Of a DNA stretch of 64,000 bases, positions 27,556 through 36,078 are shown one piece after another (position 1 is the first letter of the stretch; every line of letters starts with the position of its first letter). This stretch comes from Chryseobacterium nakagawai (lineage in GTDB: Bacteria; Bacteroidota; Bacteroidia; Flavobacteriales; Weeksellaceae): positions 2,844,501 to 2,908,500 of the forward strand of contig NZ_LR134386.1 in NCBI RefSeq assembly GCF_900637665.1. Reading direction: 5' to 3'. Both the position numbers and the translations under genes were made by a program. The notes beneath the pieces are model-generated. The model did no database searches and was not told the origin of the DNA. It saw only the letters and a program-made list of their open reading frames with translations.

Positions 27556-27589
27556 GGAAAGATTTTCAGTTTTTATATGGTATCGAAAA

Positions 27590-27597
27590 CAAAAATA
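27590..27597 (-). promoter_or_regulatory. Possible -7 element of the yddG promoter
   Basis: On the minus strand TATTTTTG matches TAnnTTTG, 34 bases before the start codon. No TTG at the usual distance. Confidence 0.35.
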
Positions 27598-27667
27598 AGG
27601 AAAAATGAATGATTAATAATACTTATCTATTACCATATATAACCCCTCCCAATTAAGGGAAAAAAGT

Positions 27668-27675
27668 TATCTTTG
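27668..27675 (+). promoter_or_regulatory. Possible -7 element for the 75-residue gene
   Basis: TATCTTTG matches TAnnTTTG and ends 19 bases before the start codon at 27695. The -33 TTG is missing. Confidence 0.4.
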
Positions 27676-27694
27676 AAAGAATTAAATTTTTATC

Positions 27695-27922
27695 ATGAAA
27701 GAAAAAATTGTTCAGATTACCCATTCTACGGGAAAATATACATTGAATATACTTCCTGGAAGACTTAATGAAATGCAGGAACAAATTGACAGATGTTTAA
27801 ACAATGAGCAAGCAGCTATTGTTGTTAAAAACGATAATGGAGAACAATTCATCTATCCATCAGACCTTTTAAAAAATAGTTTTATTGCAATCGTAGATAG
27901 AATTACAACTGAAGTATTCTAA
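27695..27922 (+). CDS. Small conserved-looking protein, 75 residues, unknown function
   Basis: Soluble, alpha-beta protein (KEKIVQITHSTGKYTLNILPG; a helix with MQEQIDRCLNNEQAAIVV; VKNDNGEQFIYPSDLLKNSFIAI). No signal peptide, Cys or metal motif. A -7 promoter element sits just upstream, divergent from yddG. I do not recognise the family; coding is supported by the promoter element and balanced composition in an AT-rich setting. Confidence 0.6.
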   Translation: MKEKIVQITHSTGKYTLNILPGRLNEMQEQIDRCLNNEQAAIVVKNDNGEQFIYPSDLLKNSFIAIVDRITTEVF

Positions 27923-28011
27923 TAAAACCCCCAATTAATACAATATTTTATAGTCTTAAGCATTAAAAACGCTATTAAGCTTTCAAATTTCAAAAATATT
28001 CATACAAATAG

Positions 28012-28041
28012 TTGCTCATATCATTTAAATACTTACTTTTG
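28012..28041 (+). promoter_or_regulatory. Consensus flavobacterial promoter of tRNA-Ala
   Basis: TTG at 28012-28014, exactly 19 bases, then TACTTTTG at 28034-28041: a full match to TTG-N19-TAnnTTTG. The tRNA starts 15 bases later. Confidence 0.8.
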
Positions 28042-28056
28042 TACCGCTTCAAAAAT

Positions 28057-28130
28057 GGGGGATTGGCGCAGTTGGCTAGCGCGTTTGACTGGCAGTCAAA
28101 AGGTCACGGGTTCGAATCCCGTATTCTCCA
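28057..28130 (+). tRNA. tRNA-Ala (anticodon GGC)
   Basis: Full cloverleaf of 74 bases. Acceptor stem GGGGGAT/ATTCTCC with G3:U70, the alanine identity pair, plus a second G:U at 5:68; D stem GCGC/GCGC; anticodon stem TTTGA/TCAAA with loop CTGGCAG, anticodon at 28091-28093; T arm ACGGG-TTCGAAT-CCCGT; discriminator A. The CCA end is not encoded. It decodes GCC and GCU. Not in a tRNA cluster; it has its own promoter and terminator. Confidence 0.96.
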
Positions 28131-28175
28131 CTGAGTGTATTTGAAAAAGTTTTCAAAATACTCTAAAAATTGATT

Positions 28176-28212
28176 AATCCTGCAAAATTTATTTTTTTGT
28201 AGGATTTTTTTA
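28176..28212 (+). terminator. Terminator downstream of tRNA-Ala
   Basis: AATCCTGCAAAA pairs with TTTTGTAGGATT (one G:U), followed by a T run. Confidence 0.7.
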
Positions 28213-28846
28213 TAAAAAAATCACAAATAGGTTGAATAAATCGGTTCTATCTTAGTAAATAGTTACCTACTATTTTTTACATTCTATTTTCTTGGATATA
28301 GGTAGGTTTTGCAAGGCTGCAGCGGAAATATCCATAAGAATTCTTATTCTTCAAACTGTTGTAAATTAAGTTTGACCCTGTCAATTGGCAATAATTTACA
28401 GTAGTGGACGAGAGTTTTATTGATCAGTAATTTGTTGAAAACTTCGCTTCTTATTGCATGCTTTTGCTATTCCTTAAAAAAACAAAATCTCCGGGAGAGC
28501 CGGAGATAAAAACACAAATGATGAAAAAAAATTATTTCGAGCCACAAAATTAGATTAATTACTGATATACATTATGATAGAAAAGCGTAAAAAAATGATA
28601 AAAACTCACCTCATAAGTTTTCTTTAAAACTTGGGCAAGGTTTACAGTTGTTCGAACGTAAAAATCTAGCAAATCACCTTCATAAGTTTCAGGAAGTTTT
28701 ATGTGTCTTATTTCTATTGCTTAGTTTTACAATTAAATTAAATGCTAAATAATAGCTAAATGATTTATTCCCTCAGTATTCAATTTCTCATACTTTTCAT
28801 TTGTATAGCGAAATAAGTAACCAGATTCAGGTTCATTTAATAAAAA
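28213..28846. other. Non-coding stretch with a GC-rich hairpin
   Basis: About 630 bases between the tRNA and the AraC gene. A strong hairpin at 28487-28507 (ATCTCCGG, loop GAGAG, CCGGAGAT) has A runs on its left, so on the minus strand it reads as a terminator, yet no minus-strand gene lies upstream of it. A 10-codon frame (MMKKNYFEPQ-N) follows at 28519. No larger gene is seen. Confidence 0.45.
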
Positions 28847-29716
28847 CTATTTTTGTATTGATTTCCTAAATTGCGTTGGAGTTAACCCTGTTTTTGACTT
28901 AAAAAATTTAGTAAAATTAGTAAGTTCCTTAAACCCCAAATTGTGAGAAATCTCACTAACATTTAATTTATTATACATCAGATTTCTTTTAATCTCTAGT
29001 ATCATCCTATTAATTAACCACTGTTTTGGGGTTTCCTTCTCCACTTTAAGAAACGCTTTCTGAAGTGTACGAATAGTTATATTCAATTCTTCACAATAAT
29101 AATCAAGATTTAAATGCCCATTTAGATTTTTATTTACCAAAGATTTAAACTTAGCCACTAAAAGTTTATCCCCACAAAAGTCCAGGTTAATTTTAGAATT
29201 CATGGATATTTCCTCCGCAATCAGAAGTATGTTAAACAAATAGTTATTTAATATAGTACTCTGTACATCCCTGTACGGTCTAGCCAATTCACTTTTTATG
29301 TAATCGAATAAAGTTAATACTTCTTCAAACCGATCTTCTAAATTCAAATATCGTATATTCAAAGGGTCATTAAATAAACTGGTCTCGCTATAGAATTGAG
29401 TTTGAGTACTGTTCTGGCAAAGAAAACCTTCAGTAAAAATCATGATCTTACTTTTATAATTAACTGGAGTATTAAATTGGCAGATCTGGTTTGGGGAAGC
29501 AAATAAAATGTGTTTCTCCTTAATATCTATTGTTTTAAAATCAATATTAATTGTTCCTTCACCTTCACAAAAAAGATGAATACAGTTAAATAATATTTTG
29601 TGAGGTTGAAAAAGTTGAGTAGGTCTGGTCAACATAAGATCTGATATTCCTTTTGTTGTGATATAATGAACACTATTCTCACTATGCAAAAAAGGCTCAA
29701 TTTTAAAATCCTCCAT
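28847..29716 (-). CDS. AraC-family transcriptional regulator
   Basis: Protein of 289 residues. The N-terminal two thirds look like an AraC_binding cupin (HLFCEGEGTINIDFKTIDI, LFASPNQICQF). The C-terminal about 100 residues carry the double helix-turn-helix: first half LNLDYYCEELNITIRTLQKAFLKVEKETP, second half LNVSEISHNLGFKELTNFTKFFKSKTGLTPTQFRKS, the last being the standard AraC signature. It stands alone, so neither target nor inducer can be guessed. Confidence 0.9.
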   Translation of the reverse strand: MEDFKIEPFLHSENSVHYITTKGISDLMLTRPTQLFQPHKILFNCIHLFCEGEGTINIDFKTIDIKEKHILFASPNQICQFNTPVNYKSKIMIFTEGFLCQNSTQTQFYSETSLFNDPLNIRYLNLEDRFEEVLTLFDYIKSELARPYRDVQSTILNNYLFNILLIAEEISMNSKINLDFCGDKLLVAKFKSLVNKNLNGHLNLDYYCEELNITIRTLQKAFLKVEKETPKQWLINRMILEIKRNLMYNKLNVSEISHNLGFKELTNFTKFFKSKTGLTPTQFRKSIQK

Positions 29717-29940
29717 AAAGTTTTTTTTTCTATAATTAAATATATGAAAAAGACTAAACTATCCAGCGATTCGAATGCTTCAACTCTTACAATAAAGTAT
29801 CTACATTGAAAATTAATAAAAAGAATAATAAATGGAATAATTTATATAGCTCACAACCAATAAAAGATTTTTAGATTTGATTACTCGAAATTCGTTTCCA
29901 ATATTATTTAGCAGTATAGTATTGTTGGTCTCAAATTATT

Positions 29941-30014
29941 ATTTTTTAATTTGGTAGTGGGCGAAGTAACTTGAATAATTTATTTTCTATTTCGCCAAAC
30001 TACCATTTTTTAAT
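29941..30014. repeat. MITE-like inverted repeat flanked by 10-base direct repeats
   Basis: ATTTTTTAAT is present at 29941-29950 and again at 30005-30014 in the same orientation. The 54 bases between start with TTGGTAGTGGGCGAA and end with TTCGCCAAACTACC, an imperfect inverted repeat (GGTAGT and GGCGAA both pair). The layout, direct repeat outside and inverted repeat inside, is that of a tiny transposed element. The rest of the 513-base gap holds nothing else recognisable. Confidence 0.4.
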
Positions 30015-30171
30015 AGTATCTCGTTTTCTATATGCTACAGTGTGCTCCCTTCTTAATTACAATTCCCATTGCAGAAGGAAAAACAGTTAAATAATCCCAG
30101 AATAAGGGTTGATATTTTTGAGAAATCTCTGGACTCAATAAACCCAGCCGATTAATTTAAACAGAAATTAA

Positions 30172-30202
30172 AAACCCAGAGAAGCAATATTTCACTGGGT
30201 TT
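30172..30202 (-). terminator. Terminator of the 227-residue secreted protein gene
   Basis: AAACCCAG (30172-30179) pairs with CTGGGTTT (30195-30202); on the minus strand it is followed by TTTTTAATTT. It lies 27 bases after the gene's stop. Confidence 0.65.
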
Positions 30203-30229
30203 ATTTATTAATTTATATTGAATGTCTTA

Positions 30230-30913
30230 TTATAAGCTTCTAGAACGTGCTACCGAAAGAAGATATACCAGATGGGCATACATACTTCTCTTTACAGATT
30301 CTATTTTTATATCTCCAGTGGTTTGGTTAATAGTTGTCACCAGATCCGTATTGCACTGCCCGTTAAAATTTCCACTTCCTAAATAATTTACAGAATTAGC
30401 ACTCGGATAAGAAATTCTGGGATAATCCGGTGCTGTTTGGTTGGCAACAGCAGCAGTATTTGAAAATCCTTTGTTATCAATATATCGGGCTGTCCATGAA
30501 CCTAAGAATTGCCCGTTAGCTGTATTAATACTTTGTCCCACCACTACTTGTGTATCTACGGGATTGCTAAACCCTGCACAGGAAGTATAATGATTTAAAG
30601 AAACAGTACAGGAAGAAGCATTGTCTGTAGGTTGAAAACATTTTCCTTCATATACTGTGAATCTTTGCTCAGTGGAAGCCATGGAAGTATTTAATAAAGC
30701 TTTAGGAGCAAAAATCTCTTCAGGAGAGATGAGCATTAGAACTCCCTGTGCATTAGCAGCAACGATTTTATTGTCAGGATTTGAAAGCCCTCTTACTCTC
30801 ACCGATCCATTAACATCCAACGTGTTTGTTGGGGTTGATGTGTTAATTCCAACTTGTGCACTTGCGAAACTACACAAAGCAAGTGCTGTCAAAAAAAAAG
30901 TCTTTGTTTTCAT
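30230..30913 (-). CDS. Secreted protein with fibre-like N-terminus
   Basis: Protein of 227 residues with a signal peptide (MKTKTFFLTALALCSFASAQ). Mature start VGINTSTPTNTLDVNGSVRVRGL is the motif seen at the head of many Bacteroidetes surface proteins of tail-fibre or adhesin type. The rest contains four or more Cys (GKCFQPTDNASSC, YTSCAGF, GQCNTD) likely paired outside the cytoplasm. It has no T9SS sorting domain and no lipobox. Function unknown; surface or periplasmic location is inferred. Confidence 0.75.
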   Translation of the reverse strand: MKTKTFFLTALALCSFASAQVGINTSTPTNTLDVNGSVRVRGLSNPDNKIVAANAQGVLMLISPEEIFAPKALLNTSMASTEQRFTVYEGKCFQPTDNASSCTVSLNHYTSCAGFSNPVDTQVVVGQSINTANGQFLGSWTARYIDNKGFSNTAAVANQTAPDYPRISYPSANSVNYLGSGNFNGQCNTDLVTTINQTTGDIKIESVKRSMYAHLVYLLSVARSRSL

Positions 30914-31227
30914 GGTATTTTTTAGATACGTTTATAATTTTTCACTAAGGTAAGAAATATGTATTAATGAAGAATAAAAAACTAATTAAAAATATGTTAC
31001 ATCTAAAATTATATCGAAAAATTTGATTATTGATTAATATTTTAAATAATAAGTTTTAAACATTAATTCAAAATTCTATGTTATTAAATTTTGTTTGAAA
31101 AATATTTGTATTTTAGCCGAAATGTGTTGCTTTTTAACAAAAATATTGTCTACTCATTAAAATTCAGATAATTTGAATAAAAAATTAGTAGATTTGCACG
31201 AAATAAAAAATAATAAATATTAAGCTC

Positions 31228-31277
31228 ATTCTCTATAACAGGATATTCTGAATATAATGCATAGAGAATAACAGGAT
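31228..31277 (+). promoter_or_regulatory. Inverted repeat in the leader of the lipoprotein gene
   Basis: ATTCTCTAT (31228-31236) pairs exactly with ATAGAGAAT (31261-31269), and AACAGGAT follows each arm (31237-31244 and 31270-31277), then TTTTTTT. TAGATTTG at 31189-31196 is a -7 promoter match, so the repeat would lie in the transcript leader, 28 bases before the start codon. It could be an attenuator or a protein site. Confidence 0.4.
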
Positions 31278-31304
31278 TTTTTTGGTTATAAAACTACTGA
31301 AACT

Positions 31305-31673
31305 ATGAAGAAACTTTTTTTACTTTTACTAACGGCATTTTTATTTATCGGCTGCAGTTCAGATGATGATACCATTTATGATTATGTAGGAACATGGTCT
31401 GGAACTTATGAAGGAGGTGATAAAGGAGTGTGGAATTTTGTGGTTGATAAAACAGGGAAAGTATCAGGAACGATGCATTCTGACGTAAGTAGTGAGAATT
31501 ATAATATTTCCGGTAATTTGAGTAATAGTGGAGATCTGGTAGGAACGGTAGGTCTTCCGTCAAAAGGAGAATTCAAAGGAAAACTTAATCCGGATAAAAA
31601 AGGAAATGGAAGCTGGTCAAACACCCTCCCAACTCCGGCACAATACGGAACCTGGAGCGGAGAAAAGAAATAA
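31305..31673 (+). CDS. Small surface-type lipoprotein
   Basis: Protein of 122 residues with signal and lipobox FIGC (Cys17). The bases after Cys code for SSDDD, an acidic stretch like the lipoprotein export signal that sends Bacteroidetes lipoproteins to the cell surface. The mature part is beta-rich with repeated GTWSGTYEGG, GNLSNSGDLVGT and YGTWSGEK units, suggesting a small beta-barrel of a lipocalin-like kind. Followed directly by a terminator. Function unknown. Confidence 0.78.
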   Translation: MKKLFLLLLTAFLFIGCSSDDDTIYDYVGTWSGTYEGGDKGVWNFVVDKTGKVSGTMHSDVSSENYNISGNLSNSGDLVGTVGLPSKGEFKGKLNPDKKGNGSWSNTLPTPAQYGTWSGEKK

Positions 31674-31680
31674 CAATCAG

Positions 31681-31708
31681 AAAGCCTGCACAATTGCAGG
31701 CTTTTTTT
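31681..31708. terminator. Strong terminator between convergent genes
   Basis: AAAGCCTGCA (31681-31690) and TGCAGGCTTT (31695-31704) pair fully around CAAT, with a T run after. Confidence 0.9.
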
Positions 31709-31710
31709 AT

Positions 31711-32343
31711 TTATATAAATCCCATGTGGGAAATTTCATTATTCTCATTTCTCATTATCATAAAATAAAGTACAAAATCATCATCTGAAAAATATTTTTT
31801 GAAAGAGATAGGAGATTCGTTCAAAAACAGATCTTCTTCAGCTTTTTCAACAGTATAATGTTCTGAATCCAGCTTTAAGGTAATAAGCGTTCCTCTATCC
31901 ATTTTATTTCTTTTTAGATGAAGGGTGTGATCCTGACGTTCTGCTTCCAGCCATACATTCTTTATTTCTCCAAATTGAAAAGCTTTCAAAAGTTTTTTTC
32001 CGTTCTCAGTCTTTACACCGTTCTCAACTGTCCGTTTTCCTCTTTCAGAAACGGGATCCAAATTCTTAATTTCAGTCATTAGCTTGGCAAAACTCTGGTA
32101 GAGTAGGGTATCTCCTGTTTCTTTAAGATAAAGATCAAGGCTGTTTCTAATGATTTTTCCGGTTTTTGAACAATGCCCAAATTCAGAACTGTTCTGCCTT
32201 ACCTTTTCATAAGACGGATCCTTTTTAAAAGCCGTTTTATTGAACCCGCTTTTCTTCCGAACTACATTTTTTCCATTCAGAGTATAAAAAACAAGGTCAC
32301 CTACGGAACCTTTAATCTTGATGAGACTTTCATATGTTGCCAT
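31711..32343 (-). CDS. Conserved-looking Bacteroidetes protein of unknown function
   Basis: Protein of 210 residues from the ATG at 32343 (MATYESLIKIKGSVGDLVFY). The frame is open to 32373, but the shorter start matches the MAxYES-xxIKGSVGDLxFY beginning that I associate with uncharacterised Bacteroidetes proteins. Basic N-terminal half (NVVRKKSGFNKTAFKKDPSYEKVRQNSSEFG), acidic C-terminus. It has no signal peptide. The first 90 residues resemble DNA- or phage-related small proteins but I cannot name a family. Confidence 0.65.
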   Translation of the reverse strand: MATYESLIKIKGSVGDLVFYTLNGKNVVRKKSGFNKTAFKKDPSYEKVRQNSSEFGHCSKTGKIIRNSLDLYLKETGDTLLYQSFAKLMTEIKNLDPVSERGKRTVENGVKTENGKKLLKAFQFGEIKNVWLEAERQDHTLHLKRNKMDRGTLITLKLDSEHYTVEKAEEDLFLNESPISFKKYFSDDDFVLYFMIMRNENNEISHMGFI

Positions 32344-32453
32344 ATCGCCAAAATTGAATTTCAAATATAGCAATAAATAACTGAAATCAAAATTTTAACA
32401 TATATTTATCATATAGTTGTAGTATAGTTATATTATAATTAAAATATAAAATG

Positions 32454-32461
32454 TATATTTG
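32454..32461 (+). promoter_or_regulatory. -7 promoter element of the NlpC/P60 gene
   Basis: TATATTTG matches TAnnTTTG 36 bases before the start codon. The -33 TTG at the standard distance is not present. Confidence 0.45.
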
Positions 32462-32497
32462 TGCATCAATCGTTAATCAAGTAAAAATCAGACGAGT

Positions 32498-33070
32498 ATG
32501 GGATCAGGATTATTTGAAAAAAAATTGAATATAAAGCAGCTTTCTGTATTACTGATTGCATCTGCTTTTGTAGTGTCTTGTGGATCTTCAAAAAATGTTT
32601 CTTCTAATAGGAAATCAGGTTCCAAAACAGTAGTGAAATCCGAAAATCTAAGAAAACTGGATTCCAAATTCGATGGGAAGGTTTCAAGATCCATCAATGA
32701 TGTCTTAAAAGATGCCGAAAAATACATAGGCACTCCATACAGATTTGGAGGAAATACATCTTCAGGCTTCGATTGTTCCGGATTTACGGTAAAGGTTTTT
32801 GAAGAAAATGATTTTAACCTTCCAAGAAGATCATCCGATCAGGCTGCAGCAGGAAAGAATATTGATATCAGGGATGTAAAACCCGGTGATCTGTTATTTT
32901 TTGCTACCGCTGGAGGAAGTAGAGTATCTCATGTCGGGATTGTTCATGATATTGGCCCAGATGGGGAAGTGAAATTCATCCATGCTTCTACTTCAAAAGG
33001 AGTTATTATCTCATCCCTGAACGAAAAGTACTGGAATAAAGCTTACCTTCATGCTCAAAGGGTTTTATAA
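32498..33070 (+). CDS. NlpC/P60 cell-wall hydrolase lipoprotein
   Basis: Peptidoglycan D,L-endopeptidase-type lipoprotein of 190 residues. Lipobox VVSC with Cys28 and Ser-rich linker; NlpC/P60 domain about 65-190. Catalytic residues can be seen: Cys in FDCSGFTV, His in VSHVGIV and the third polar His in FIHAS. GTPYRFGGNTSSGFDCSG is the normal entry to the fold. It is followed eight bases later by the LytTR gene, and the two may be one transcript. Confidence 0.92.
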   Translation: MGSGLFEKKLNIKQLSVLLIASAFVVSCGSSKNVSSNRKSGSKTVVKSENLRKLDSKFDGKVSRSINDVLKDAEKYIGTPYRFGGNTSSGFDCSGFTVKVFEENDFNLPRRSSDQAAAGKNIDIRDVKPGDLLFFATAGGSRVSHVGIVHDIGPDGEVKFIHASTSKGVIISSLNEKYWNKAYLHAQRVL

Positions 33071-33078
33071 TAATTCTA

Positions 33079-33405
33079 ATGGAGAACAGAACATTTGCTT
33101 TTATTAAGACAGATAAAAAGCTGGTAAAGCTTTTTTTTAAGGATATCAATATCATCAAAGGTTTAGGTAATTATGTGGAAGTGCATACTATAGACCAAAA
33201 CAGATACATCTATTACAGAACACTCAAAGATCTTATCGAAAATCTGCCGGAAGAATTCATGCGGGTTCATAACTCTTATATTGTTAACTTAACCAATATT
33301 GAATCTTTTGAAGATAATCAATTGTTATGCGGACATCTAAAAATTACCGTTGCTAAAAGTTATAAAGACTGTCTTCTTGATGCTATCAACAAAATGATGC
33401 TCTAA
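33079..33405 (+). CDS. Stand-alone LytTR DNA-binding protein
   Basis: Protein of 108 residues made of little more than one LytTR domain (FIKTDKKLVKLFFKDINIIKGLGNYVEVHT; YYRTLKDLIENLPEEFMRVHNSYIVNLTNIESF). There is no receiver domain, so the usual two-component phosphorylation site is absent. It is 8 bases from the NlpC/P60 gene. The family binds DNA through beta strands; the target is unknown. Confidence 0.85.
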   Translation: MENRTFAFIKTDKKLVKLFFKDINIIKGLGNYVEVHTIDQNRYIYYRTLKDLIENLPEEFMRVHNSYIVNLTNIESFEDNQLLCGHLKITVAKSYKDCLLDAINKMML

Positions 33406-33546
33406 AAATCGATGCTAAAAAAGCTGTGATCCTTGAATAATATCAAATTTTCAAAGTAAAATTTAGTGTTATTTTATCGTAAATGAGATCAAGTGTAAAT
33501 GTACTATTCAATGTATCACCATTTCGAATATCAATTCAATAGAACT

Positions 33547-33596
33547 GGGCTTTAGCCCGTTTAATGTTAAAAATTAATTCCATTGGCTTTAGCCAA
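33547..33596. repeat. Double hairpin element in an intergenic gap
   Basis: Two similar hairpins: GGGCTttAGCCC (33547-33558) and TTGGCTttAGCCAA (33583-33596), each with centre GGCTTTAGCC. Such paired short palindromes look like a dispersed REP-type repeat of this genus; I cannot confirm copy number. Confidence 0.45.
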
Positions 33597-33607
33597 AACC
33601 TAATAAA

Positions 33608-33638
33608 AAAGCAACCCCATTGAAAAAAGGGTTGCTTT
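33608..33638 (-). terminator. Terminator of the MFS transporter gene
   Basis: AAAGCAACCC pairs with GGGTTGCTTT; on the minus strand it ends in TTTTTTATT. 18 bases past the transporter stop. Confidence 0.8.
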
Positions 33639-33656
33639 CTAAATATATAAAATGAA

Positions 33657-34844
33657 TTAAATATGTTCACAAACAGGTGTCATAAGCTGCTTTTCTTCAT
33701 CATTTTCATCTGCTGTAATGTCTTTAGGAAAAGAAAAGAAGCTCAGTAAAAATGTAGCGGAAAGAAGCAAAACACTTACAAAAAGAACATGTTGAACGCC
33801 ATAATAGGAACTTACTATCCCTCCAAGAAATGCACCTAATGAAATTCCAATATTAAAAGAGGATGTAAGTAGGCTGTTAACAAATTCCAGGGCATGATGA
33901 GGAATGTTTTGTGTAGTTCTGATATTGGAAACCAAAAAACCACCTGTGTGAATCATTCCCCAAAAAGACACAATGATGACCATCGAAATAAAAATTCCAC
34001 CCATAAAGTAAGCCAGAACTTGTACTGAAATAAGAAGTAGTAAAAATAGCCTTGTTGTAAGCTTTACATTCCTGCTTAAAGCTAATCCCATAAGCCAGTT
34101 GCCAATAGTTCCCATTCCTCCGAAAAGAAGCAGCATAATACTGATCTGTGCACCATTCATTTTGGTAATTTCTTCAAGATAAGCAGTAAGATAAGTATAA
34201 CTAGAGAACATGGCAGCCAATGTACCAATGGTAGATATCAGGTTGATCCATAAAAAAGGATTTTTCAATATGGTTAGCTGATTTTGTTGAGATTTTTCCT
34301 TTTCCGCAGGCATGGTGGGGATGAAAATTAATAATCCAATAAATGCAATTAAACTAATGGCACTGCTCAGAAAAAATGAAGCCTTCCAGTCATGGAAAAG
34401 ATCTGCTGCATAAGTCGTCATCGGAATGCCAAGGACGGTAGCAAGACTTAATCCAAGCATTACTGTAGATACTCCTTTTGCACCTTTTTCTTTGAATGCA
34501 ATAGCAATGGAAATATTCCAAAAAAGCGGGTGCAGTATTGCAGGCAATATACGGGCAAACATAAGCATGGTAAAATTGGTAGAAAAAGCAGAGATAAGAT
34601 TTGAAATTACAAATATGCTCATCACAAGACATAGAAGAAATTTACGGTTTATTTTGGTAGTGATTGAAGTAATAAATGGCGAAGAAACAGCAACGGTGAT
34701 GGCAAAAGCACTCAGTAGCCATCCTGCTGTATCTATAGATACTCCGAATTGTCTGCTGATTGTAGGAAGAATACCCACAACCCCGAACTCAGTGGTAATA
34801 ATGCCGAAAGCTCCCAACGCCAGGACATAGATTGATCTTTTCAT
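33657..34844 (-). CDS. MFS transporter, DHA1 type
   Basis: Inner-membrane transporter of 395 residues with 12 hydrophobic segments. The start YVLALGAFGIITTEFGVVGILPTISRQFGV is the AraJ/YdhP/sugar-efflux-like DHA1 signature (TTEF...GxLP...). The loop KINRKFLLC stands for the usual motif A between TM2 and TM3 in weakened form. It is divergent from an AraC regulator gene over 88 bases, a common arrangement of a transporter with its activator. The substrate is unknown. Confidence 0.87.
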   Translation of the reverse strand: MKRSIYVLALGAFGIITTEFGVVGILPTISRQFGVSIDTAGWLLSAFAITVAVSSPFITSITTKINRKFLLCLVMSIFVISNLISAFSTNFTMLMFARILPAILHPLFWNISIAIAFKEKGAKGVSTVMLGLSLATVLGIPMTTYAADLFHDWKASFFLSSAISLIAFIGLLIFIPTMPAEKEKSQQNQLTILKNPFLWINLISTIGTLAAMFSSYTYLTAYLEEITKMNGAQISIMLLLFGGMGTIGNWLMGLALSRNVKLTTRLFLLLLISVQVLAYFMGGIFISMVIIVSFWGMIHTGGFLVSNIRTTQNIPHHALEFVNSLLTSSFNIGISLGAFLGGIVSSYYGVQHVLFVSVLLLSATFLLSFFSFPKDITADENDEEKQLMTPVCEHI

Positions 34845-34932
34845 TGATTTTAAAAATTTTGATATGGCAAATTTGGACAGAAAAATTGTAAAAAATCAGT
34901 ATATTTTAATGATAATTAAGTAATTTTGTCCT

Positions 34933-35781
34933 ATGAAAAGAGAAAATATAGATCAATTGGTAAAGGTGGAATATCATCAAACAGAAAGCTGCCCCTTAAA
35001 AGGAGTTCAATTTTCTTTTTTTCAGATTGTATATGTTATTTCCGGAAAAGGTTCCTTTACCATCAACAATAATATTGCTTCGTATAGTAAAGGCAGTTTG
35101 ATATTACTAACACCAGATGATCTACATCATTTGGAAATTGAAGAGAAAACAGAGCTTTTGCTTGTAAAGTTCAGTGAGCGTTATGTAAAGGATTACAAAT
35201 GGAATAATATTAATTCAATAGGATGCTTATTGTATGGAGCTTCTTATCTTTCCGGCTGTATTTTACAAAATAAATCTGATGTTGTTTTGGTAGAGTCAAT
35301 TATAGCTTCACTCCTTCATGGCATTCATCACCCTGATCTTTATCAAGAGGAACTTACGCTGCATTATGTGAATGCACTCATTGTGATTGCGGCAAGAAAT
35401 ATTTCAAAAATGCGGGTGGAGCATGTGGCGTCCAATACAGATAAAAGAATAATGGATATTATTAACCATATCCAAGGGAATATCCACGATCCGGCACTTT
35501 TAAAAGTCTCTGTGATTGCCAGGGAATTTGGTCTTTCTGAAACCTATCTTGGTAGCTATTTTAAAAATCAATGTGGAGAAACCATTACCCATTATATTCT
35601 GAATTATAAATTGAGATTAATTGAACATAGGCTCCTTTTCAGTGATATGAGGATCAATGAAATTGTTACTGAATTTGGCTTTTCAGACGAAAGTCATTTG
35701 AATAAGTTCTTTAAAAAGAAGCATCAAATGAGTCTGACTGAGTTTAAAAAAAGAAAAGAAGCTGTTAAATCTATAGTTTAG
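34933..35781 (+). CDS. AraC-family transcriptional regulator, divergent from MFS gene
   Basis: Protein of 282 residues with an N-terminal cupin sensing domain (IVYVISGKGSFTINNNIAS, LILLTPDDLHHLEIEEKTELLLVKF) and a C-terminal double helix-turn-helix (LKVSVIAREFGLSETYLGSYFKNQCGE; MRINEIVTEFGFSDESHLNKFFKKKHQMSLTEFKKRK). TAATTTTG at 34921-34928 resembles a -7 element but lies only four bases before the ATG, which would make the message nearly leaderless. It most likely controls the MFS transporter across the 88-base gap. Confidence 0.9.
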   Translation: MKRENIDQLVKVEYHQTESCPLKGVQFSFFQIVYVISGKGSFTINNNIASYSKGSLILLTPDDLHHLEIEEKTELLLVKFSERYVKDYKWNNINSIGCLLYGASYLSGCILQNKSDVVLVESIIASLLHGIHHPDLYQEELTLHYVNALIVIAARNISKMRVEHVASNTDKRIMDIINHIQGNIHDPALLKVSVIAREFGLSETYLGSYFKNQCGETITHYILNYKLRLIEHRLLFSDMRINEIVTEFGFSDESHLNKFFKKKHQMSLTEFKKRKEAVKSIV

Positions 35782-36078
35782 ATAAATTATGTATTGTGTT
35801 GTAAAGTAGATTATACTTTATTTTAATTTAGCTGAAACTTAAGAAATATCCTTGGAAACCCACCCATTAAGAATTCAGAGAATTTTTTGAAATCCTTCTG
35901 GCAGAGAGGTTATGTATGCCTTCAATTATTATACTGAATGTAAATGGAATTTTTAGGAATGATTACATTACCTGCTATTTTGTAAAATCTACTTGTTGGT
36001 AATGGGAATTATTTGGAAAAAATATTGCAATAGTATTGCATGGTGAAATCCTTGAAATTTGCCATAAATAAATTAACC

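Noticed and set aside
28057..28130. tRNA as integration site of a mobile element
   Set aside because: No copy of the tRNA 3' end, integrase gene or other mobility gene is found in the flanking kilobases.
34921..34928. TAATTTTG as promoter of the AraC gene at 34933
   Set aside because: It ends four bases before the start codon and has no matching TTG, so it was not listed as a promoter.
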